Shown: piece after piece, positions 1 to 5,143 of the stretch
How positions within the stretch are numbered: the first letter of the stretch is position 1
Layout: each line of letters opens with the position of its first letter
NCBI GenBank assembly: GCA_018061585.1
Contig: JAGOTU010000049.1
Span: 1 to 6,699 of the forward strand
Length of the DNA stretch: 6,699 bases
Reading direction: 5' to 3'
From: Minisyncoccota bacterium
GTDB lineage: Bacteria; Patescibacteriota; Minisyncoccia; Phycocordibacterales; UBA2100
The notes under the pieces: generated by a model
The model's input: only the letters and a program-made list of their open reading frames with translations
What the model was told of the DNA's origin: nothing
Databases searched by the model: none
Program-made: the position numbers and the translations under genes

Positions 1-258
1 GGGATTCGTATCAGCGATCTCCAGCACCTGTGCAGTGAAGCCGAGTGTGCGTAATGCCTTTGCAGCATTTTCGGGAGCGAGCGCGCGAATGTCGCGATTC
101 AGTCGCGGGTAAGCATCGATAAATGACGTACCGAGGACGAATATAGGACACCCCGGGTGTTTGCCGAAAAATGTAAGATAGCCCGCATGGATCGCGGGCA
201 CATAGGCGACCAGCGCCGTATCGCTTGCACTAGCGCTGCTGGAGGGAGTTGAGAGCAT
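1..258 (-). CDS. N-terminal part of a HAGY-motif protein, possibly a dCMP-deaminase-like enzyme (runs off left edge)
   Basis: Only the first 86 residues lie in the window; the frame is open to base 1. The start is the ATG at 258-256, the only one possible because an in-frame TGA lies just upstream. It overlaps the last 29 bases of the nucleotidyltransferase gene, and no clear Shine-Dalgarno is seen, so translational coupling is likely. After a Ser/Ala-rich leader of about 15 residues comes a beta strand and ALVAYVPAIHAGYLTFF, then FVLGTSFIDAYPRLNRDIRA and a helix ending KALRTLGF. The HAGY motif sits where nucleotidyltransferases carry HxGH, so this is probably a degenerate domain of that fold. 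From memory, such an N-terminus precedes a zinc deaminase domain in Patescibacteria proteins annotated as dCMP deaminases. The catalytic part is outside the window, so that identity is only a guess; that it is a real gene is fairly secure. Confidence 0.6.
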   Translation of the reverse strand, partial: MLSTPSSSASASDTALVAYVPAIHAGYLTFFGKHPGCPIFVLGTSFIDAYPRLNRDIRALAPENAAKALRTLGFTAQVLEIADTNP

Positions 259-907
259 TTTTCACGAGCTGCGGGATCTCACGAATGATCTCCTGCGCGA
301 GTTGATCCGCACCCGAGATAGTGAGCTCACGTACGCGTGCGGTCGTCGACGTAGCTGCTTGCGGTGGCAAGACCACGATCTCTCCGCAATACTTTTTGTA
401 AACGGCGAACTGATCGTCCTTATTGAAATCGTTGGTCGAAGTAGAGGTCACAAGGATGTCGGGTTTTACGGTGCGGATCAGATCGCCAATATCGTGATGC
501 ACTTCCCGCACTGAGAGAATGTCGACGCAGCGCAAGTGCGAAAGCATTTGCAAACGCTCTGCTTGTGGTACGACCGGCCGTGTCGGGCCTTTTCGCTTGC
601 GCGTGAGTTCGTCGGAATCTACGCCGAGGATCAGAATGTCGCCAAGCGATCGTGCTCGTTCAAGATAGCGAGCGTGACCTTCGTGGATCATGTCGTACAC
701 ACCCTGCGTAAGCACGATGCGGTACCCCATGCGCTTCAGATCGGCGATTATGGCCTCCACCTGTTTGAGTTCAGGAATGAGGCGGTCATCAACATTCGAT
801 GACTGCGAAAGAATGCTTTTGATCGTGACCGGGGCAGGGCGTGAGGCCTTCGCAGCGGAAGTACTTTTTTTGGGAGCTGAAGCTACTGCTGATTTTGTGC
901 GGCCCAT
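230..907 (-). CDS. HxGH-type cytidylyl/adenylyltransferase, RfaE/HldE C-terminal-domain-like
   Basis: The 225-residue protein transfers a nucleotidyl group from CTP or ATP to a phosphorylated substrate, by family. Residues 63-80 carry the nucleotide-binding signature LTQGVYDMIHEGH (HEGH at 75-78; NGCFDLLHxGH in HldE). KGPTRPV (106-112) matches the KGxxRP loop, and STTARVREL (187-195) matches the C-terminal STTxxI motif. The usual KGGDY segment is replaced by TSTSTNDFNKDD (154-165), so the substrate may not be heptose-1-phosphate. Residues 4-26 are a low-complexity Ala/Lys/Ser tail and 40-60 look helical, both outside the catalytic core. The frame is open much further upstream. I chose ATG 907 because a TATACA box at 925-920 would start transcription a few bases before it; ATG 919 is the alternative (4 residues longer). 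No Shine-Dalgarno is visible at either. The 3' end overlaps the next gene by 29 bases. No LPS or heptose genes are nearby, so the substrate is unknown. Confidence 0.85.
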   Translation of the reverse strand: MGRTKSAVASAPKKSTSAAKASRPAPVTIKSILSQSSNVDDRLIPELKQVEAIIADLKRMGYRIVLTQGVYDMIHEGHARYLERARSLGDILILGVDSDELTRKRKGPTRPVVPQAERLQMLSHLRCVDILSVREVHHDIGDLIRTVKPDILVTSTSTNDFNKDDQFAVYKKYCGEIVVLPPQAATSTTARVRELTISGADQLAQEIIREIPQLVKNALNSLQQR

Positions 908-919
908 ATGTGGATTCAT

Positions 920-925
920 TGTATA
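920..925 (-). promoter_or_regulatory. Candidate -10 box of the nucleotidyltransferase gene
   Basis: TATACA on the minus strand ends 12 bases before ATG 907. A start point about 7 bases downstream would leave a leader of only about 5 bases. No convincing -35 hexamer is seen. The box directly abuts ATG 919, which argues against that codon as the start if this promoter is used. Confidence 0.35.
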
Positions 926-957
926 TCGAAAATTTTGTCTGTCCCGTAGCCGCCGTG

Positions 958-967
958 CACACGTGTG
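958..967. promoter_or_regulatory. 10-bp perfect palindrome between divergent promoters
   Basis: CACACGTGTG is self-complementary over all ten bases and lies in the 145-bp gap between the divergent nucleotidyltransferase and DHFR genes, about 33 bp upstream of one -10 box and about 70 bp upstream of the other. It could be an operator, but no regulator gene is nearby and palindromes of this length can arise by chance. Confidence 0.2.
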
Positions 968-1036
968 TTGTAATGCGTGGATATCCGGGATGCGCGTCCT
1001 GCAGAGCCTGAAGTCGTACCGGAGCTGAGATGAGCA

Positions 1037-1045
1037 TGCTATCGT
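1037..1045 (+). promoter_or_regulatory. Extended -10 promoter for leaderless DHFR mRNA
   Basis: TGC-TATCGT is an extended -10 element (TGn plus hexamer) followed by exactly seven bases and then ATG 1053. The start point would fall at or next to the A of the ATG, giving a leaderless transcript. There is no Shine-Dalgarno before ATG 1053 or before ATG 1098. The same arrangement, with the same spacing, occurs before the P-loop gene at 4154. No -35 is recognisable. Confidence 0.5.
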
Positions 1046-1052
1046 GGCCCGT

Positions 1053-1622
1053 ATGAGCATTCACCAGACATTCCAAGGCCCCTCAGACCTTCTGAATATG
1101 ATGCGGGAGCCGAAGATCGTGATCGTGGTCGCCCTCGGGAAGAACAGGGAGCTCGGGCGAGACGAAAAGCTCCTCTGGCATATTCCCGACGATCTCAAGC
1201 GGTTCAAGGCGCTTACGCTTGGGCACCCCATCATCATGGGGCGTAAGACATTCGAGAGTATCGTGCAGCAACTCGGAAAGCCGCTGCCGGGGCGCACGAA
1301 CATTGTTGTGACCCGCGATCCCGGCTACACGCGAGGATGTCAGGAGCGGGGTTACACGGATGTCGTCGTCGCGCACTCGCTGCAAGAAGCACTCTCGCTC
1401 GCCAAGAATCTGAACCCGAAAGAAATTCACATCGGCGGTGGGGCACAGCTCTACACACAGGCACTTCCGTTCGTTGATCGTTTGCACCTGACACTCATTG
1501 ATGACTCTGCCGAGGCTGACACATTCTTTCCTGAATACGAAGGACTATTCCCGATCAGGACATTCGAGGAGAAACGGGAGCACAATGGACTTCACTACAC
1601 GTGGGTCGATCTCGAGCGATAA
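1053..1622 (+). CDS. folA: Dihydrofolate reductase
   Basis: Reduces dihydrofolate to tetrahydrofolate with NADPH in the cytosol, feeding thymidylate and purine synthesis. In 189-residue numbering, IVIVVALGKNRELG (22-35) is the first strand and Met20-type loop. LLWHIPDDLKRF (40-51) carries the catalytic acid, D47, equivalent to E. coli D27. GRKTFESI (63-70) and IHIGGGAQLY (125-134) are the NADPH-binding motifs, and FFPEY follows at 158-162. The core is about 174 residues, normal for bacterial DHFR. The start is uncertain. ATG 1053 is chosen because an extended -10 box sits seven bases before it; this adds a 16-residue leader not typical of the family. ATG 1098 or 1101 would give the classic N-terminus but has no ribosome site at a useful distance, and GTG 1044 overlaps the -10 box. 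The gene stands alone, convergent with aspartate kinase. No thymidylate synthase gene is in the window. Confidence 0.93.
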   Translation: MSIHQTFQGPSDLLNMMREPKIVIVVALGKNRELGRDEKLLWHIPDDLKRFKALTLGHPIIMGRKTFESIVQQLGKPLPGRTNIVVTRDPGYTRGCQERGYTDVVVAHSLQEALSLAKNLNPKEIHIGGGAQLYTQALPFVDRLHLTLIDDSAEADTFFPEYEGLFPIRTFEEKREHNGLHYTWVDLER

Positions 1623-1657
1623 AAAGGACCGCCCGGTGTTCATTTCACCGGGCGGTT
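1621..1657 (-). terminator. Rho-independent terminator between DHFR and aspartate kinase
   Basis: An 11-bp perfect GC-rich stem (1628-1638 with 1646-1656) encloses a 7-base loop. Read on the minus strand it is followed by CCTTTTT, a classic terminator for the aspartate kinase transcript, whose stop codon ends at 1670. On the plus strand the tail is only TTCTAA, so termination of DHFR is probably weaker. The minus-strand T run overlaps the DHFR stop codon, a very tight packing. Confidence 0.85.
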
Positions 1658-1669
1658 CTAACGTTGCGA

Positions 1670-3013
1670 TCATTTCCCAAAGAACGCGGCATACAGGGCG
1701 CTCACGGCTCGATGGACATCGGTATCATCAACGCCGACTTCCACATTCCGTTCGCTCGATCCTTGATTCAGCATCACGATGTTGATGTCAGCTTCGGCAA
1801 GCGCGCCGGTGATCGTGGCCGCAACACCTCGTGTATGAAGCATCCCGCGGCCGACGACACATATCACCGAGATATTTCGCGAGATGCGAACATTCGCTCC
1901 GGTCATAAGTTCCATATCGTAACTGAGCGAGGCGATCTTCGAGACGAATGTCGGATCGAGCACGATGAACGAAAGTGTATCGACAGATCCGGGACAATTG
2001 TGGATGCCGATCCTGTGATCGGCGAACACTTTCGCGGTCCGGGCGAGGAATCCGATCTGTTCATCCATGCCGTACTTTTCGACCGTGACGATGAAACCGC
2101 CGCTACGCGCCGCGATCCCTGTGACCGGTCGCTTCGGGGCCCCCTCGATCCACGGTCGTATCCACGTACCTTCCGGCAGGTCCCGGTCGGTCTTACGAAC
2201 ATGTATCGGAATGTCGGCATCCTTGGCGTACTTAACGGCGCGGGGCTGCAAAATGGGCGAACCCATGAATGCCAGTTCGCGCGCTTCGTCATATGTCATC
2301 TCGACGATGCGCTCCGGGTTGTTCACTATCTTCGGCGAAGTCGCGAGGAACCCGTCTACATCCGAGAAGTTCTCGTATACAGACGAGCCGGTCAGTGCCG
2401 CAACGATGGAGCCGGAGATATCCGACCCGTCGCGCGGGAAGGTGACGATCGCACCCATCTTCGTTGATCCATAGAAGCCGGGCACGACGATGCCTTTCTG
2501 TGCCCGAGCTCGCAGACCGATGGCGCCCGCGCGCATAAGCGTTCTCTCGTGATCGTAACGGAATGCATCATCGAATGTCACAAAATCTGCGGCGTCGATG
2601 AACTCGAATTCGAGCACGTGTGCGATGAGCTGTGCCGAGAGCCATTCGCCGCGACTCATGACGAAGTCCCGGCATGCCTCCTTTGAGACCCATATCCGGT
2701 TTCGCACGGCTGCCTCGATCTGCTCGAGCCGATCATTGAGATCGAAATTCTTCAAACCGAGATCGGAGCAGATGGCGTGGAAGCGCTCTTTGACCTCCGT
2801 ATAGTGAGCGTCGTCCTCTCGGGCGTCGCTCGTGGCCCAGCCGGCGAGCAGATCGGTGACCTTCGTGTCACCTTTGAAGCGCGATCCCGGCGCGGAGACC
2901 ACGATCGAACGACGAGTAGGATCGCACTGTGCGATGTCCCGGACCGTTCGGATCATGTCCCCGCTGCATACTGATGAACCGCCGAACTTAGCCGTTTTAA
3001 GCCCTGATACCAT
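1670..3013 (-). CDS. Aspartate kinase (monofunctional, YclM-like)
   Basis: Phosphorylates L-aspartate to aspartyl-4-phosphate, the first step toward lysine/diaminopimelate, threonine and methionine. The 447 residues show the N-terminal KFGGSS (9-14), VVSAPG (38-43), SRGEWLSAQL (120-129) with the catalytic-loop Glu, FPRDGSDISGSIVAAL (192-207), YENFSDVDGF (213-222) and the PRAVKYAKDADIPIHVR region (257-273). Two ACT domains follow, at about 310-370 and 383-447, the latter with NQGSSERNVEVGV, so allosteric control by an aspartate-family amino acid is likely. Overall wording resembles the Clostridia/Bacteroidetes/YclM branch. The usual GGSD has Asp for the first Gly (RDGSD, 194-198). ATG 3013 is chosen over ATG 3040 because GGGAG lies six bases before it. 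It follows the ATP-grasp gene on the same strand after 83 bases. No other lysine or threonine pathway gene is present. Confidence 0.93.
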   Translation of the reverse strand: MVSGLKTAKFGGSSVCSGDMIRTVRDIAQCDPTRRSIVVSAPGSRFKGDTKVTDLLAGWATSDAREDDAHYTEVKERFHAICSDLGLKNFDLNDRLEQIEAAVRNRIWVSKEACRDFVMSRGEWLSAQLIAHVLEFEFIDAADFVTFDDAFRYDHERTLMRAGAIGLRARAQKGIVVPGFYGSTKMGAIVTFPRDGSDISGSIVAALTGSSVYENFSDVDGFLATSPKIVNNPERIVEMTYDEARELAFMGSPILQPRAVKYAKDADIPIHVRKTDRDLPEGTWIRPWIEGAPKRPVTGIAARSGGFIVTVEKYGMDEQIGFLARTAKVFADHRIGIHNCPGSVDTLSFIVLDPTFVSKIASLSYDMELMTGANVRISRNISVICVVGRGMLHTRGVAATITGALAEADINIVMLNQGSSERNVEVGVDDTDVHRAVSALYAAFFGK

Positions 3014-3096
3014 TGTTTTCTCCCGTCTATTCAGACCCACATGGGGTCGCTACTGTCACCGTGCCTGAGCGGGAAGTGACTGTCAACGAATCCGTC
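3014..3096 (-). other. Gap between ATP-grasp and aspartate kinase genes with TGTCA repeats
   Basis: ACTGTCA occurs twice on the plus strand (3052-3058 and 3079-3085), and GTCAC (3055-3059) can pair with GTGAC (3076-3080) as a 5-bp stem. TTGACA is present on the minus strand (3086-3081), but no -10 hexamer lies at the right distance. The gap may hold a weak processing or regulatory element, or nothing; read-through from the ATP-grasp gene is the simplest way to express the kinase. Confidence 0.25.
3020..3024 (-). promoter_or_regulatory. Shine-Dalgarno site of aspartate kinase
   Basis: GGGAG on the minus strand lies six bases before ATG 3013 and decides that start over the upstream in-frame ATG 3040. 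Its presence shows that this organism uses leadered, SD-driven initiation for internal genes alongside apparent leaderless starts. Confidence 0.75.
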
Positions 3097-4110
3097 TTAC
3101 GAGCCTTTCTCGAGGCTTTTCAGCACTTTTCTATACATAGATTCTACGATGGTTCTTTGAGCGTCACCATTCTTCACGTAGTGGTCCAATCCCGGTCCCG
3201 CATTTATTTCGAGCACGCAGTAGACGCCTGGTTTTTTTGTGATGTCGTTCGTCATGATGTCGACGCCGCATAGTCGCAATCCCATGTCGCGGGTAAGTTT
3301 TGTCGCGATACGTACAAAACCCGGATGAATCGAGTCGGTTACGTCGACCGCATCACCGCCGGTGGAAAGGTTCGCGTTATCGAGGAGGAACACCGTACAA
3401 TTCTTTGGAATGACCGACGACATGCGTAACCCTTGTGTGCGAAGTTTTGCTCGTATGCGAGGATCGTCGGACTTGATCCATGTATCGCGATTGGTGCGCG
3501 AGAATTCGCGCTGCTTGATCGCAAGTAACTTTGTGACGGACGATGCGCCGTCGCCCACGACATTTAGCGCTATGCGCTCGTAGGCCGAGATCACTTTGCC
3601 GTCGAGCACGACGATCCGATAGTCGCGGCCGCGAACGGGTTTTTGCACGAGTGCTATCTTGTCGCTGCGATGCACAAGCCGAAGTGCCTGTACCAGTTCG
3701 CGTTCGCTGTGTACGAGCGAGACGCCGAATCCTTGGCTACCGCTGTTCGGCTTCACGATAAGCGGGTACCCGATCTTCTTTGCGTATGCCCGCGCGGCGG
3801 AAACGCCTTGCTTGGAGCCGATGGCTTTTGCCCAGTCGGGCGAAGGGAACGCGCGACCAACGGGTACCGGATATCCCATCTTTTTCATAAAGAACGCAGC
3901 GTAATCCTTATCCTTGGCGATATCTGACGAACCGACCGGATTGAGGTCGACAGTGTTATAGCGGAAATAGCTTTTGCGTCCGTTCTTGAATGTGATCTGC
4001 CCGACAACACCCCATTCGGGTTCCATGAGCACTCGTGCACCGATCTCGCGTCCGAGCTTCTTGAGCAGGGGGCCGAGTATCGTGCTCTCTTTCTTTCGTC
4101 GTTTTGACAT
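3097..4110 (-). CDS. ATP-grasp ligase, cyanophycin-synthetase-like ATP-grasp domain, substrate unknown
   Basis: Joins a carboxylate (as acyl phosphate) to an amine or similar nucleophile using ATP, by family. In 337-residue numbering there is a basic N-terminus and a VDLNPVGSSDIAKDKDY segment (54-70). The ATP-grasp fold follows: LIVKPNSGSQGFGV (117-130), the adenine-side ALVQKPVRGRDYRIVVLDG (153-171), NANLSTGGDAVDVTD (245-259) as in cyanophycin synthetase, CGVDIM (281-286), and the Mg-binding LEINAGPGLDHY (300-311). It lacks the Mur-ligase-like C-terminal half of cyanophycin synthetase, so it is not that enzyme. I recall close homologues as stand-alone proteins in Patescibacteria. The frame stays open to 4302, but that would cross the divergent gene. 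ATG 4110 is chosen because a TATTAT box lies six bases before it; ATG 4125 is the alternative. No Shine-Dalgarno is seen. Co-directional with aspartate kinase downstream. Confidence 0.85.
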   Translation of the reverse strand: MSKRRKKESTILGPLLKKLGREIGARVLMEPEWGVVGQITFKNGRKSYFRYNTVDLNPVGSSDIAKDKDYAAFFMKKMGYPVPVGRAFPSPDWAKAIGSKQGVSAARAYAKKIGYPLIVKPNSGSQGFGVSLVHSERELVQALRLVHRSDKIALVQKPVRGRDYRIVVLDGKVISAYERIALNVVGDGASSVTKLLAIKQREFSRTNRDTWIKSDDPRIRAKLRTQGLRMSSVIPKNCTVFLLDNANLSTGGDAVDVTDSIHPGFVRIATKLTRDMGLRLCGVDIMTNDITKKPGVYCVLEINAGPGLDHYVKNGDAQRTIVESMYRKVLKSLEKGS

Positions 4111-4116
4111 TGACGC

Positions 4117-4122
4117 ATAATA
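4117..4122 (-). promoter_or_regulatory. -10 box for leaderless ATP-grasp mRNA
   Basis: TATTAT on the minus strand (5 of 6 consensus) is followed by six bases and ATG 4110, which would start transcription at or beside the initiator codon. A second, weaker box, TATACC at 4144-4139, could serve ATG 4125 instead. No -35 is recognisable at 16-18 bp; that position overlaps the -10 box of the divergent gene. Confidence 0.45.
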
Positions 4123-4137
4123 CATATGAAAAATCTT

Positions 4138-4146
4138 TGGTATAGT
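4138..4146 (+). promoter_or_regulatory. Extended -10 promoter for leaderless P-loop gene mRNA
   Basis: TGG-TATAGT is an extended -10 element (hexamer 5 of 6 consensus) followed by seven bases and ATG 4154, so the transcript should begin at the start codon. No Shine-Dalgarno exists between them. The -35 position (4118-4123) is TAATAC, not consensus, and overlaps the -10 box of the opposing ATP-grasp promoter. Confidence 0.6.
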
Positions 4147-4153
4147 ACGCGCG

Positions 4154-4681
4154 ATGGAAACAACACCCCCATGGTATGTGATCACCGGCGGCCCATGTGC
4201 GGGCAAAACAACTACATGTAATGAGCTCATGCGGCTCGGACATCCTGTCCTCGCTGAACCGGCCCGGCTCGAGATCGAATATAAGCTCGCGCAAGGTCGC
4301 ACGATCGAACAGATCGTGCAGGATCCCGATTGGTTACCTTCAGTTGTCCGCCGTTCGACCGCTCAAGAGAATGAGTTGCCGGAGAACGAAACATGGTTCC
4401 TGGACCGCGCCACGCCGGATAGTGTGGCGTATTACCGGCTCGGAGGGATGGCGCTCGACGAACATATAATTAAGGCGCTTCGCGAGACACGATACCGAAA
4501 GGTGTTCTTGCTCGACCTCGTCGATTACGTAACCGATTACGCGCGCACAGAGACACCAGAGCAAGCGCGCGCACTCCATGACGCAATTCGCCTCGCATAC
4601 ACGGAGCAGGGATACCGACCTATCGCCGTCCCGGTTCTACCGGTACAAGAGCGTGTGGAGTTCATCTTGGAGCATCTTTAG
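4154..4681 (+). CDS. P-loop ATPase/kinase of the AAA_28 (NadR/TTD14-like) family
   Basis: A 175-residue cytosolic nucleotide-binding protein. The Walker A motif is TGGPCAGKTT (11-20), preceded by the strand WYVI. LGHPVLAEPAR (28-38) and ETWFLDRATPDSVAYY (79-94) fit the family pattern in which the second is the Walker-B-like FDR/LDR segment. KVFLLDLVDYVTDYARTETPEQARAL (116-141) contains the Arg-Thr-Glu lid segment, and YRPIAVPVLPVQERVEFIL (154-172) is the typical C-terminus. The family includes small-molecule kinases (such as the NadR ribosylnicotinamide kinase domain) and nucleotide-binding proteins; the substrate cannot be called here. The start at 4154 fits both the motif position and the -10 box seven bases upstream. 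It is divergent from the ATP-grasp gene with only 43 bp between start codons, which hints at shared or mutually exclusive expression. Length is normal for the family. Confidence 0.85.
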   Translation: METTPPWYVITGGPCAGKTTTCNELMRLGHPVLAEPARLEIEYKLAQGRTIEQIVQDPDWLPSVVRRSTAQENELPENETWFLDRATPDSVAYYRLGGMALDEHIIKALRETRYRKVFLLDLVDYVTDYARTETPEQARALHDAIRLAYTEQGYRPIAVPVLPVQERVEFILEHL

Positions 4682-4834
4682 AGTGAACGACGTGTAATAG
4701 GGTAGTCACCGCTGCGTCAGAATAGATACAGGTCGAGCTGTCTTACAAACAAACGTGAGTCTCGGGATTCGACCTTTGCGGGAATCGACGCCTTGCAAAG
4801 TCCCGGTATTCACACAACTCTTATCAAATGAAGT
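4682..4834 (+). other. Non-coding stretch with a bulged hairpin; possible 3' UTR or small RNA
   Basis: No plausible gene lies here on either strand. The plus strand can fold CGGGA (4763-4767) with TCCCG (4801-4805), continued by CTTTGC (4774-4779) with GCAAAG (4795-4800). This leaves a one-sided bulge TTCGAC and a 15-base loop. Two similar 13-mers fall inside it (4763-4774 and 4779-4790 regions: CGGGATTCGACC and CGGGAATCGACG). The intrinsic terminator at 4835 follows. I find no good -10 box in the stretch, so it is more likely the 3' tail of the P-loop gene mRNA than an independent RNA. Confidence 0.35.
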
Positions 4835-4858
4835 ACCCGCACATTCGTGCGGGTTTTT
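4835..4858 (+). terminator. Rho-independent terminator downstream of the P-loop gene
   Basis: ACCCGCAC (4835-4842) pairs perfectly with GTGCGGGT (4847-4854) around a 4-base ATTC loop, followed by TTTT. It ends plus-strand transcription 154 bases after the P-loop gene stop. The T run reaches the stop codon (4860-4858) of the convergent small gene. In the minus direction the hairpin is followed by ACTTCATTT, a poor T run, so it may only partly terminate the ABC operon. Confidence 0.85.
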
Positions 4859-5130
4859 CAGTTGAACTTCGCTTTGTGCTTTTCTAAGAACGCTTCTGCG
4901 GTCGCCCGATCGCGCGCAGGATAACTCGATACGTGCTGCATCTGGAGCAATACATACGCAAGCTGCTCGAGACTCATCTGGCGACAGACTGCCAGCAGGT
5001 CTTCCGCGACCACATCGTCTGCGGTCTCTGCAAGTATTCGCAGTGCGACCTCTCGGGCGGAAACCAATGCTTCCGGGGACTCCGCACGCGGGTGGAAGGG
5101 CTTTTTCCTATCCGGTCCTTCCGAACTCAT
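4858..5130 (-). CDS. Small hypothetical protein, last gene of the ABC export operon
   Basis: A 90-residue protein that I do not recognise. The first 20 residues are charged and Pro-rich (MSSEGPDRKKPFHPRAE), followed by predicted helices about 22-48 (SAREVALRILAETADDVVAEDLLAVC), 52-66 (SLEQLAYVLLQMQHV) and 73-88. It has no signal peptide and no membrane segment, so it is likely cytosolic. Support for it being real is a strong Shine-Dalgarno, AGGGAG, seven bases before the ATG and overlapping the permease stop codon, and its place 11 bases after the permease. It could be an accessory or regulatory protein for the transporter, but there is no motif to say so. The frame is open end to end and the protein composition looks normal. 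Confidence 0.7.
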   Translation of the reverse strand: MSSEGPDRKKPFHPRAESPEALVSAREVALRILAETADDVVAEDLLAVCRQMSLEQLAYVLLQMQHVSSYPARDRATAEAFLEKHKAKFN

Positions 5131-5137
5131 AGCTGTT

Positions 5138-5143
5138 CTCCCT
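5138..5143 (-). promoter_or_regulatory. Shine-Dalgarno of the small hypothetical gene, overlapping the permease stop
   Basis: AGGGAG on the minus strand lies seven bases before ATG 5130 and shares bases with the permease TAG (5144-5142). This fixes the start of the small gene and suggests that ribosomes finishing the permease can restart on it. Confidence 0.75.

Noticed and set aside
908..1060. 51-residue N-terminal extension of the nucleotidyltransferase
   Set aside because: Translation looks random (Cys/Arg rich), the segment spans the candidate promoter and reaches the DHFR start; the family needs none of it.
1601..2467. Long plus-strand open frame (288 codons) antisense to aspartate kinase
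   Set aside because: It lies wholly opposite a clear aspartate kinase, its protein is rich in Arg/Asp/His with no motif, and it starts inside DHFR and crosses the terminator hairpin; it is a codon-bias shadow.
3058..3086. TTGACA as a -35 box for aspartate kinase
   Set aside because: At 16-18 bases downstream the hexamers are CACGGT-like with no resemblance to a -10 box.
4111..4302. 64-residue N-terminal extension of the ATP-grasp protein
   Set aside because: It would overlap the Walker A coding region of the divergent P-loop gene, has no family similarity, and crosses both -10 boxes.
4760..4806. Resemblance of GGGATTCGAC to the conserved 5' end of tmRNA, or to a tRNA T-arm
   Set aside because: Only about 100 bases remain before the terminator, there is no acceptor-stem partner, no tag reading frame and no CCA-type 3' end, and the T-arm stem does not pair on either strand.
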